The notes beneath the pieces were generated by a model. The model was not told where the DNA came from and made no database searches. It was given only the letters and a program-made list of their open reading frames with translations. The translations under genes were made by a program, and so were the position numbers. A stretch of DNA of 43,992 nucleotides from NCBI GenBank assembly GCA_001303585.1, contig LJTT01000015.1:1-43992 (forward strand), in the 5' to 3' direction. Origin of the DNA: Betaproteobacteria bacterium SG8_41. Lineage in GTDB: Bacteria > Pseudomonadota > Gammaproteobacteria > Burkholderiales > SG8-41. Of this stretch, positions 26,477 through 33,967 are shown piece after piece (position 1 is the stretch's first letter; each line of letters opens with the position of its first letter).

Positions 26477-27193
26477 ATGAATTCAACGATCCGGTCAACG
26501 CTCATTGGCCTCGCGGCCGCGGGTGCGCTGCTGCCGGGAATGGCAGCAGCTGAGGCTATGGATGGGTACCTGACAGACAAAGGGGGCGCAGTCGTCAAGG
26601 CACCCCGCGCGGGCGTCTGCGTACGCACCAGACAATGGACCCCGGCGCTGGCGATCGCAGAATGCGATCCCGATCTTGTGAAGAAGCCGATGGCGGCACC
26701 GCGCCCGGCACCCGTGGAGAAAAAGAAGCCTGCAGCAAAGAAGAAGAAAAAAGCCAAGCCGATGAACGTGCAGTACAAGATCGAGCTGCAAGGCATGCCG
26801 TTTGCTAAGGCTGAGATGACGGCCGACAACAAGAAAGAGACCGACAAGTTCCTCGCCGGCCTGGCCAAGGCCAACAAGCGCGCCAAGCGCGGCCCGGTGA
26901 CGATCGGCGCGGTCGTGGTGACCGGTCATACCGACCGTATCGGCAGCCTCGCCTACAACCAGAAGCTGTCCGAGCGTCGCGCGGTGGTCGTCAAGGACTA
27001 CCTGATCAGCAAGGGCGTGGATCAGAAGCTCATCTTCTGGGAAGGCAAGGCCTACAAGCAGCCCATCCCGGTGACGAAGTTCTGCGACAACAAGATGAAG
27101 CGCAAACAGCTCATCGAATGTCTGGCGCCGAACCGCCGCGTCACGGTCGAGGTGGTGGGCCGCGCACCCCGGCTTGCCAAGCCGAAGAAGTAA
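26477..27193 (+). CDS. OmpA-family outer-membrane/peptidoglycan-associated protein
   Basis: A 238-residue secreted protein. Signal peptide at about 1-25 (cleavage near MAAAEA), then a short region with two cysteines. A Lys/Pro/Ala-rich linker (about 72-96, with runs of lysines) follows, and then a C-terminal OmpA-like peptidoglycan-binding domain (about 115-230). The OmpA signature is VTGHTDRIGSLAYNQKLSERR, with D and R in the usual diaminopimelate-binding places. There is no N-terminal beta-barrel, so it is a small OmpA_C-type protein. A second cysteine pair (KFCDNK ... LIECLAP) sits in the domain. Strong Shine-Dalgarno and long leader suggest high expression. Confidence 0.92.
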   Translation: MNSTIRSTLIGLAAAGALLPGMAAAEAMDGYLTDKGGAVVKAPRAGVCVRTRQWTPALAIAECDPDLVKKPMAAPRPAPVEKKKPAAKKKKKAKPMNVQYKIELQGMPFAKAEMTADNKKETDKFLAGLAKANKRAKRGPVTIGAVVVTGHTDRIGSLAYNQKLSERRAVVVKDYLISKGVDQKLIFWEGKAYKQPIPVTKFCDNKMKRKQLIECLAPNRRVTVEVVGRAPRLAKPKK

Positions 27194-27220
27194 GCACTGA
27201 TCCGAGCGTCTCGGTAACGG

Positions 27221-27249
27221 AAGGCCCCGCTTCGGCGGGGCCTTTTTAT
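27221..27249 (+). terminator. Rho-independent terminator after the OmpA-family gene
   Basis: AAGGCCCCGC (27221-27230) pairs with GCGGGGCCTT (27235-27244) around a TTCG tetraloop, followed by TTTATTT. Strong. Confidence 0.95.
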
Positions 27250-27264
27250 TTCATAGAAACGGGG

Positions 27265-28614
27265 ATGATCCCACACCAGAAAAACGTAATCGAGGCTGGC
27301 TGGGTAATCCCCGTCGAGCCCGCTGGAGCGGTCCTGCGAGACCACGCTGTCGTCGTAGCCGGCGACCGCATCCACGAGATCATGCCGGTGCGGCAGGCTC
27401 GTGAACGCTACCCGGATGCCCGCCGCATGGATCTGGCCGGCCATGTACTGATTCCCGGCCTCATCAACCTGCATACCCACGCCGCCATGACGCTGATGCG
27501 CGGCCTCGGCGATGATCTCGGGCTCATGGAATGGCTAAATCAGCACATATGGCCGGCCGAAATGCGCCTTGCCTCCCCGGAATTCGTCCACGATGGCACG
27601 TTGCTGGCATGCGCGGAAATGCTGCGCGGCGGCGTGACCTGCTTCAACGATATGTATTTCTTCCCCGAGGCCGCGGCCCGCGCCGCGCTCGGTGCCGGCA
27701 TGCGCGCAGCGCTGGGCGTGATTGTCATCGAGTTCCGTTCGCCGTATGCGACCGACGCTTCGGACTATCTGAGCAAGGGGCTTGCCGCGCGCGACGCACT
27801 AAAGCACGAGCCGCTGCTGTCGTTCTGCCTGGCGCCGCACGCCCCTTTCACCGTCAGCGACACGGCCTTCGAGCGCCTGGCTGTCTACGCGGACGAGCTC
27901 GATCTCCCCGTCCATATACACGTGCACGAGACGTCCGAGGAAATCCGCGAGAGCGTCGCATCGCACAAGCTCCGCCCTCTCCGGCGCCTGCAGCGCCTGG
28001 GCCTGCTGGGACCCAACCTGATTGCCGTGCACGCGGTGCATCTCGCGGACGATGAAATTGCGTTGCTTGCAGAGCATGCCTGCCACGTCGCGCACTGTCC
28101 GTCCTCAAATCTGAAGCTGGCAAGCGGCATCGCACCGGTGGCCGCACTGCACGATGCCGGCGTCAATGTCGGTCTCGGCACGGACGGCGCGGCGAGCAAC
28201 AACCGTCTCGACGTGCTCACGGAAATGCGCCTCGCTGCCCTGCTCGCGAAAGGCGCCAGCGGGAAAGCCACTGCGCTGCCGGCTCACGTTGCGCTCAAAA
28301 TGGCGACCTTGAATGCCGCGCGTGCGCTTGGTCTCGATCATGCGGTCGGCTCGCTCACCCCGGGAAAGTTCGCGGACATGACCGCGGTCGATCTCTCCAG
28401 CCTCGAACTCTCGCCGTGTTACGACGCCCTGTCCCATCTCGTTTACGTAGCCGGCCGCGAACACGTTAGCCATGTATGGGTCAACGGCGAGCTGCTCGTC
28501 GAGAACGGACGCCTCACCCGGCTCGACGCCGACGAGCTTCGCGCCAAGGCAGGCTACTGGGGCGACAAAATCAGAAGCGAGGATCAGGGATTGAAGATTG
28601 TGGGAAAAGCGTGA
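27265..28614 (+). CDS. mtaD: 5-methylthioadenosine/S-adenosylhomocysteine deaminase (TRZ/ATZ amidohydrolase)
   Basis: A metal-dependent deaminase of the amidohydrolase superfamily, expected to act on methylthioadenosine and/or S-adenosylhomocysteine. Metal ligands H70-T-H72 (GLINLHTHAAM), then HIHVHET, HCPSSNLKLASG and the catalytic aspartate in GLGTDGAASNN. 449 residues from ATG 27265; the open frame extends upstream through the terminator, which rules out an earlier start. The gene lies before ubiG as in Pseudomonas (mtaD-ubiG-mupP), which supports the mtaD assignment. Confidence 0.9.
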   Translation: MIPHQKNVIEAGWVIPVEPAGAVLRDHAVVVAGDRIHEIMPVRQARERYPDARRMDLAGHVLIPGLINLHTHAAMTLMRGLGDDLGLMEWLNQHIWPAEMRLASPEFVHDGTLLACAEMLRGGVTCFNDMYFFPEAAARAALGAGMRAALGVIVIEFRSPYATDASDYLSKGLAARDALKHEPLLSFCLAPHAPFTVSDTAFERLAVYADELDLPVHIHVHETSEEIRESVASHKLRPLRRLQRLGLLGPNLIAVHAVHLADDEIALLAEHACHVAHCPSSNLKLASGIAPVAALHDAGVNVGLGTDGAASNNRLDVLTEMRLAALLAKGASGKATALPAHVALKMATLNAARALGLDHAVGSLTPGKFADMTAVDLSSLELSPCYDALSHLVYVAGREHVSHVWVNGELLVENGRLTRLDADELRAKAGYWGDKIRSEDQGLKIVGKA

Positions 28615-28660
28615 CAAACTTGAACTTTCAGCCGCGCATTCCCGGCCGGCAATCCCATCC

Positions 28661-29356
28661 ATGATCAACGTCGATCCTCTCGAAATTGACAAATTCAGCG
28701 AGCTTGCGCATCGCTGGTGGGACCCGCATGCGGAGTTCAGGCCGCTGCATGACATCAACCCTCTGCGCCTGGACTACATCGATGGCATTGCGTCATTGCA
28801 GGGAAAAGCTGTGCTCGACGTCGGCTGCGGCGGAGGCATACTGGCCGAGAGCATGGCCGCCCGGGGCGCCGAGGTGACCGGCATCGACCTTGCGGAGAAA
28901 CCGCTCAAGGTGGCGCAATTGCACTTGCTCGAGTCGGGACTGCAAGTGGACTACCGGCTTGTCGCGCCAGAAGCGCTCGCGCAAGAGAAGCGGGCAAGCT
29001 TCGATATCGTAACGTGCATGGAAATGCTCGAGCACGTGCCCGATCCTGCGGTAACCGTGAACGCCTGCGCGGAGCTTCTCAAGCCAGGCGGCCACGCCTT
29101 CTTTTCAACAATCAATCGCAACCTTAAGTCTTACCTGTTTGCCATCGTCGGCGCCGAGTATGTGTTGCGGCTCCTGCCGCGTGGCACGCACGACTATTCG
29201 CGGTTCATCAAGCCATCCGAGCTCGCGGCGCTCATCCGCAACGCGGGGCTGCAGATGACAGCCATCATCGGGATGACCTATAACCCGCTCACCCGGGTCT
29301 ATTCGCTGGGCAGCGACGCGGACGTGAACTACATTCTCCACGCCACAAAACTTTGA
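28661..29356 (+). CDS. ubiG: Ubiquinone biosynthesis O-methyltransferase UbiG
   Basis: Performs both O-methylations in ubiquinone synthesis. V51-L-D-V-G-C-G-G-G59 is the SAM motif, CMEMLEHVPDP is a UbiG hallmark, and STINRNLKSYLFAIVGAEYVLRLLPRGTHDY is the membrane-associating region. 231 residues from ATG 28661; an earlier in-frame start would overlap mtaD. Its stop TGA (29354-29356) is the beginning of the first TGACCAG heptad of the downstream array. Confidence 0.96.
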   Translation: MINVDPLEIDKFSELAHRWWDPHAEFRPLHDINPLRLDYIDGIASLQGKAVLDVGCGGGILAESMAARGAEVTGIDLAEKPLKVAQLHLLESGLQVDYRLVAPEALAQEKRASFDIVTCMEMLEHVPDPAVTVNACAELLKPGGHAFFSTINRNLKSYLFAIVGAEYVLRLLPRGTHDYSRFIKPSELAALIRNAGLQMTAIIGMTYNPLTRVYSLGSDADVNYILHATKL

Positions 29357-29517
29357 CCAGTGACCAGTGACCAGTGACCAGTGACCAGTGACCAGTGACC
29401 AGTGACCAGTGACCAGTGACCAGTGATTTGACGAAATTGGACATTGTGAAGTTTCTGCTCACTGGGCACCGGTTACGGATCACGGCCCGTTTCCGGTCAC
29501 TGGCCACGGGTCACGCA
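29354..29517. repeat. Heptad-repeat inverted element between ubiG and the HAD phosphatase
   Basis: Ten perfect consecutive copies of TGACCAG (29354-29423), then a loop of about 35 bp, then a degenerate arm in the reverse-complement orientation: TCACTGG, GCACCGG, TTACGGA, TCACGGC, a 10-bp unit, TCACTGG, CCACGGG, TCACGCA (29459-29517). It spans the whole gap from the ubiG stop to 5 bp before the next ATG. Confidence 0.95.
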
Positions 29518-29522
29518 TCTAC

Positions 29523-30173
29523 ATGATCAAAGCGGTCCTCTTCGACCTCGACGGCACGCTTGCCGACACGGCTCCTGATCTGGCGTACGCCCTCAACACA
29601 CTCCGGGGCTCCCGCGGGATGGCTCCGCTACCGCTTGAGGAGACGCGCCCGGTCACGTCCCATGGAGCGCGCGGCCTGCTCGGCGTCGGCTTTGATATTT
29701 CACCCGGCCACCCCGATTACGATGCGCTGCGCGACGAATTCCTCGCATGCTACGAAGCCAACCTGTGTCGAGCGACGGTACTGTTTCCAGGTATGCCGGA
29801 ACTATTGTCCGGGCTGGAAAAACGCGGCTCGCCGTGGGGTGTCGTTACAAACAAGCTGGAACGGTTCGCACTGCCATTGATCGAGCGGCTCGAGCTAAGT
29901 GCTCGCGCCGCTTGCGTCGTGGGTGGTGATACCACGCCCCGGAGCAAACCACACCCCGAGCCGCTCCTGGCCGCAAGTCGCATGATCGGGATTGAACCGC
30001 AGGCGTGCCTCTACGTCGGCGACGACCGGCGGGATATCGAGGCCGGACAAGCTGCTGGAATGAGGACGGCGGTGGCTGGATGGGGCTACCTGAACGGCAA
30101 CGATTCCGACACGTGGGGAGGCGACTGGATACTGGCGCATCCGGGTGAGCTGCTGGGGATCCTGGAAAACTGA
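29523..30173 (+). CDS. gph: HAD-family phosphatase, MupP/Gph type
   Basis: A 216-residue HAD-IA hydrolase: nucleophile D8 and acid D10 in VLFDLDGTLADTAPD, motif II Thr in WGVVTNK, Lys in RSKPHPEP, and GDDRRDIEAG for the metal. Annotation pipelines would say phosphoglycolate phosphatase. Two things point instead to MupP (N-acetylmuramic acid 6-phosphate phosphatase of cell-wall recycling): the position after ubiG, as in Pseudomonas, and the PELL..L...G.PWGVVTNK and DDRRDIE.G..AGM patterns as I remember them from MupP. No Shine-Dalgarno is visible; the repeat element runs almost to the ATG. Confidence 0.9.
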   Translation: MIKAVLFDLDGTLADTAPDLAYALNTLRGSRGMAPLPLEETRPVTSHGARGLLGVGFDISPGHPDYDALRDEFLACYEANLCRATVLFPGMPELLSGLEKRGSPWGVVTNKLERFALPLIERLELSARAACVVGGDTTPRSKPHPEPLLAASRMIGIEPQACLYVGDDRRDIEAGQAAGMRTAVAGWGYLNGNDSDTWGGDWILAHPGELLGILEN

Positions 30174-30330
30174 GGGTCCGGAGGCATGGAGTGGGTAAGG
30201 TTGAATTCTCGCGCGCAGGACCCATTTAAAGTGTTAAGGTTGAGTTTGCGTTGCACATGGGAGCGCACGGCCGGGGGTTCCAGCATACTGATTGATCCTC
30301 GCTCGCTGAGACTCCCGACTCTGAAACACT

Positions 30331-30722
30331 GGGGGCGACCTGGTTTCGACGTGGGTCGTGAAGCAGCACAGGGCATGCCAAGGTCCAGTCACCTTGTAAA
30401 AAGGCTGGAAACCATAAACGCCAACGACGAGCGTTTCGCTCTCGCCGCCTAACACCGGCGAGACGCTGCACTAGCTTGCTGATGGGCTAGGCCCAAAGGG
30501 CGGCGAGGCGCAAGCCAAGCTTGCTCAGCGGGTGCAGCGTCATTTACATCAGCCCCTCTGTGCGGTCTGGTCGCTTGGCCGCACGGATCCGTCGAAGCGA
30601 CTGGCCAAGCGTCAGCCTGCCGGCCGGCGGACGCGAGGCGAGACCCAAACGACCAGGCTAAGCATGTAGTCCTGACTGTGGAAGGCTTGCGGACGCGGGT
30701 TCGATTCCCGCCGCCTCCACCA
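30331..30722 (+). ncRNA. ssrA: Transfer-messenger RNA (tmRNA)
   Basis: The 5' end GGGGGCGACCTGGTTTCGACG pairs with the 3' acceptor CGCCTCC-A-CCA, and the T-arm GGGTTCGATTCCC is canonical. The tag reading frame starts with resume codon GCC at 30420 and encodes ANDERFALAA, followed by TAA (30450-30452). tmRNA rescues stalled ribosomes and marks the peptide for proteolysis, with SmpB. 392 nt including encoded CCA. No clear promoter; about 155 bp separate it from the phosphatase gene. Confidence 0.98.
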
Positions 30723-30758
30723 AATCACTCGTCGGTCTGGACGACGCTAGACCGCGCG

Positions 30759-30786
30759 AAGCCCAGGAATCCCTTGGGCTTTTTTT
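30759..30786 (+). terminator. Rho-independent terminator of ssrA
   Basis: AAGCCCAGG (30759-30767) pairs with CCTTGGGCTT (30772-30781, one bulge), followed by TTTTT; 37 bp beyond the tmRNA CCA. Confidence 0.9.
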
Positions 30787-30859
30787 CTGAATTACGTCGC
30801 GTTGGTCTGCGGTGGTTTCAACTTACACGCTCACGCAATGCGGATGCCGCGTTCGGCAC

Positions 30860-33346
30860 CTATCCCTTCCCGACGAATTTCCCGTTTTCCCAAAGTCCCG
30901 ATCGCAGGACTGATCCATCGTGGCCGTATTCGATACCTTGCCCGTTGGGTTTGTCGTCCTTCCATTGGCCAACGTATTTTCGGCCATCAGGGTAGATCGC
31001 TGTGCCTTGCCCATTGGCTTTGTCGGTCTTCCACTCGCCAACGTACTTGAAGCCATCGGGGTACGTGACAGTGCCCTGCCCATGGTAGTGGCCATTCCTG
31101 AACTCGCCGACGTACCTGGAATTATCGGGCAACGTGACCGCGCCCTGCCCGTGATACCGGCCATTTCTGAACTCGCCGACATACTTGAAGCCGTCGGGGT
31201 AGATCGCAGTGCCTTGGCCGTGAAACTGGCCATTTCTGAACTCGCCGACATACTTGAAGCCATCGGGGTAGATCGCGGTGCCTTGCCCGTCGTAGTCGTC
31301 GCGTCTCCACTGGCCGACGTATTGTCGGCCATCGGGATAAGTCACGGTGCCCCGCCCATTGCGCTTACCGTCCTTGAACTCGCCGACGTATTTTCGGCCA
31401 TCGGGATAGGTAGCGGTGCCCTGCCCGTTGGCTTTGTCGTCGGTCCAGTTGCCGACGTATTCTCGCCCGTCGGGGTACGTCGCGGTGCCTTGCCCATCGC
31501 GCTTGCCGTTCTTCAGTTGGCCGACATATTTTTCACCATCGGGCAACGTTGCGGTGCCTTGCCCGTGGTACACGCCGTCCCTGAACTCGCCAAAGTATTG
31601 CCTGCCGTCGGGGAACGTTATTTCTCCGACACAATTTGTCCAAATCGCCGCGTAATATGACCCTCGGCATGCCCGCGCTCGGCCGTCGATGGTGCCTTCA
31701 GAGGCCGCCATGCCGTCCGCTCCTGCGGCCAAGGCCGGCACAGGCTTGAGCGTTTCCGGCGCCAGACTCGCTGAAGCAATCGTGGACTTAGCGGGGACAG
31801 GTTTCACCTTGTCCACAGCGGCTGCAGGTGCGGTCGCTGGTGCAGGTGTATCCGCCGCCAAACTCGCTGAAGCAATCGTGGACTTAACCGGGGCAGGTTT
31901 CACCTTGTCCGCAGCGGCCGCACGCGCAGGTGCCGTCGCTGGTGCTGGTGCTGGTGTATCCGCTGCCAGACTCGCTGAATCCAACGCGGCCCTGGCCGGG
32001 GCAGGTTTTACCTTGTCCGCAGCGACGGCACGCGCAGGTGCGGTTGCGGGGTCCGGCATTTCCGTCGCCAGACTTGCTGAAGCAGTCGCGGCGCTGGCCG
32101 GGGCAGGTTTTGCATTTTCCGCGGTGGCGGCGACTACGGACCCGGGCGCAGATGCGGTTGCGGGGTCCGGCATTTCCGCCGCCAGACTTGCTGAAGCAGT
32201 CGCGGCGCTGGCCGGGGCAGGTTTTGCTTTCTGCGCGGTGGCGGCAACTACGGGCTCGGGCGCAGATGCGGTTGCGGGGTCCGGCATTTCCGCCGCCAGA
32301 CTTGCTGAAGCAGTCGCGGCACTGGCCGGGGCAGGTTTTGCTTTTTCCGCATTGGCGGCAACTAGGGGCTCGGGCGCAGGCGCCGCTGCACGCTCGGGTG
32401 TTTCAGGCACCAAACTCGCCAATGCAGTTGCGGAACCGGTCGGGACAGGTTTTTCCTTTTCGGCAGCGGCTGCAGATGCACGTTCAGGCGCGGTCGCGGG
32501 CTCGGGCGTTTCAGCGACCAGACTCGCTAAGGCAGCAGCGGTCTTGCCCGGGACAGGTTTTGCCTTTTTCGCAATGGCCGCATGCTGAGTGTCCTGAGCC
32601 GGGATCGTTTTGAGTGCCGCCAAATCTTGGCGGATGACGCCAGCGCCACCAGGAACCTCATGACCGCGCTGTTCGCTCGTTGCGGCCAAAGGTGCAGGCG
32701 CATCACCGAGAGAACCTTGGTGGTAGCTGTAGTAAACCAGCACGGCAACCGCTGCAAGAACCGCCGCGCCAAGGATCGCCTGAGCGCGCCTGCGAGGCAA
32801 CGCCTTGTCAGGTTCGGCAGTAGCCGACGCTGGTTCGGCGCGGTCCGCTCTGTCAACGTCGGCGGTGAATGACGGAGCCTCGAGGGAGTCCAGCCTGTCA
32901 ATGTCGGCGGTGAACGACGGAGCTTCTAAGGGCTCTGCCCTGTCAACGTCGGCGGTGGACAACGGAGGGGCGATGGGGTCCGTCCCGCGCTCCTGCTGCT
33001 GCTCCTGTTCGTAGAACTGTTCAATCGCGGCCAGCATAGCCGCGCCATCTATCCGGCGAGAGCCCTCACGCCGCGGAGGCCCGCGCTCCTCGGCGTCGGA
33101 ACTGCTACCGCACGGATCACTGTGGCACTGGTAACAGGATTTCGCCGCTTTATCGATTACCGCCCCGCAGCTTGGGCACGGCAGAAGGTTCAACTGTCCG
33201 CCACATTTGTTGCAAAAATTCGAGCTCGCCGGATTGCTGTGCTGGCAAAACCGGCATACCAGATCGCAAGCTGAACCGCATTCGCTACAGACCTCTGATT
33301 CCGCCGGATTGCTATGACCACAGAACTTACAATTGTTGCTATCCAT
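30860..33346 (-). CDS. Zinc-ribbon / transmembrane / Ala-Pro-Lys repeat / MORN-repeat protein
   Basis: An 828-residue protein of unusual design. Residues 1-80 hold three zinc ribbons: C6/C9/C20/C23, C31/C34/C45/C48 and C57/C60/C71/C74. A linker with three SFTADVDR-like repeats (about 130-170) leads to one membrane helix (about 189-208) preceded by RRR, which predicts the zinc ribbons inside and the rest in the periplasm. About 250-530 is eight Ala/Pro-rich units of 32-38 residues, each starting near a K-P-x-P motif. The C-terminus is ten MORN repeats of 23 residues (GQGTATYPDGRKYVGEFKDG type) plus a degenerate closing one. MORN proteins bind lipids or act as scaffolds; no specific function can be assigned. 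ATG 33346 has GAGG upstream. It stands alone beside ssrA, pointing toward it. Confidence 0.92.
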   Translation of the reverse strand: MDSNNCKFCGHSNPAESEVCSECGSACDLVCRFCQHSNPASSNFCNKCGGQLNLLPCPSCGAVIDKAAKSCYQCHSDPCGSSSDAEERGPPRREGSRRIDGAAMLAAIEQFYEQEQQQERGTDPIAPPLSTADVDRAEPLEAPSFTADIDRLDSLEAPSFTADVDRADRAEPASATAEPDKALPRRRAQAILGAAVLAAVAVLVYYSYHQGSLGDAPAPLAATSEQRGHEVPGGAGVIRQDLAALKTIPAQDTQHAAIAKKAKPVPGKTAAALASLVAETPEPATAPERASAAAAEKEKPVPTGSATALASLVPETPERAAAPAPEPLVAANAEKAKPAPASAATASASLAAEMPDPATASAPEPVVAATAQKAKPAPASAATASASLAAEMPDPATASAPGSVVAATAENAKPAPASAATASASLATEMPDPATAPARAVAADKVKPAPARAALDSASLAADTPAPAPATAPARAAAADKVKPAPVKSTIASASLAADTPAPATAPAAAVDKVKPVPAKSTIASASLAPETLKPVPALAAGADGMAASEGTIDGRARACRGSYYAAIWTNCVGEITFPDGRQYFGEFRDGVYHGQGTATLPDGEKYVGQLKNGKRDGQGTATYPDGREYVGNWTDDKANGQGTATYPDGRKYVGEFKDGKRNGRGTVTYPDGRQYVGQWRRDDYDGQGTAIYPDGFKYVGEFRNGQFHGQGTAIYPDGFKYVGEFRNGRYHGQGAVTLPDNSRYVGEFRNGHYHGQGTVTYPDGFKYVGEWKTDKANGQGTAIYPDGRKYVGQWKDDKPNGQGIEYGHDGSVLRSGLWENGKFVGKG

Positions 33347-33967
33347 GGTTGAACCTCGGATCCGCCATGCAATGAATACGCTCTATCGAGGCGTGCTCAA
33401 GCGGCAGTTGAAGGCCCGGTAGCGGATGGCTGTTTTTGACTCGAAGCGGACCCACAAGATTACGGTTAGGCCGGATCTCTTCTAAGCGGGTCGCGAAGTT
33501 TCGAGTTTCCCGAGCGTGCCGTCCTTTGGCGCAGCACGACCCAGGCTGAGGGCGCTCTCTTTCCCATAACCAGATCGGCCGAAGATACCGGTCCCTGCCG
33601 CCCAGCCGTGGTCGTAGAGACGCCGCATCTCTTAACAATAAATAATGACCGGGTTCATGCAGGTATGCACTTGAATCCACTCAGCTATATCTCTGCGTGG
33701 CCACATTGGCCTTTACGAGAAAATCCGGAAAGGCATCGTGCTAAATGTTTAGCACATTCTGACTCAATTTTTAATGGGAGAAACGTCCGGTCTTAGCTGG
33801 GAGGGGAATGCGCCTCTGAAATTAAATCAAGGCTATTCGCAACCCGTATTTCACGAAACCGAGGGACATGAAACAGTCGGGAGATGGGCCCCGACTAGGC
33901 TAGATTCGAGGCCAACAAGGCGATCAGGCCTTAACCTGCCAAGGTTGTCGTTTCACTAAAGCTATGT
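33347..33967. other. Gene-poor 620-bp region between the MORN gene and the transporter
   Basis: Several short open frames occur on both strands, none with a recognisable domain, start signal or codon pattern. Base composition is visibly more AT-rich than elsewhere, particularly 33630-33860. It may be decayed DNA. The only clear structure is the palindrome at 33738-33755. Confidence 0.5.
33738..33755. promoter_or_regulatory. Perfect operator-like palindrome
   Basis: GTGCTAAA-TG-TTTAGCAC is an 18-bp perfect inverted repeat with a 2-bp centre, of the size bound by dimeric HTH repressors. It lacks a T-run, so it is not a terminator. The regulator is unknown. Confidence 0.5.

Noticed and set aside
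29354-29423. CRISPR-like array
   Set aside because: The units are contiguous 7-mers with no spacers, and no cas gene is in the window.
30723-30758. Search for a duplicated ssrA 3' end marking an attachment site
   Set aside because: No second copy of the T-arm/acceptor sequence was seen downstream within the window.
31689-32588. A 299-codon Ala/Gly/Val-rich plus-strand frame
   Set aside because: It mirrors the repetitive linker of the zinc-ribbon/MORN gene and only reflects its repeats.
33339-33680. A 113-codon minus-strand frame upstream of the MORN gene
   Set aside because: No domain, no clear start signal and overlap with the MORN gene start; cannot be supported as a gene.
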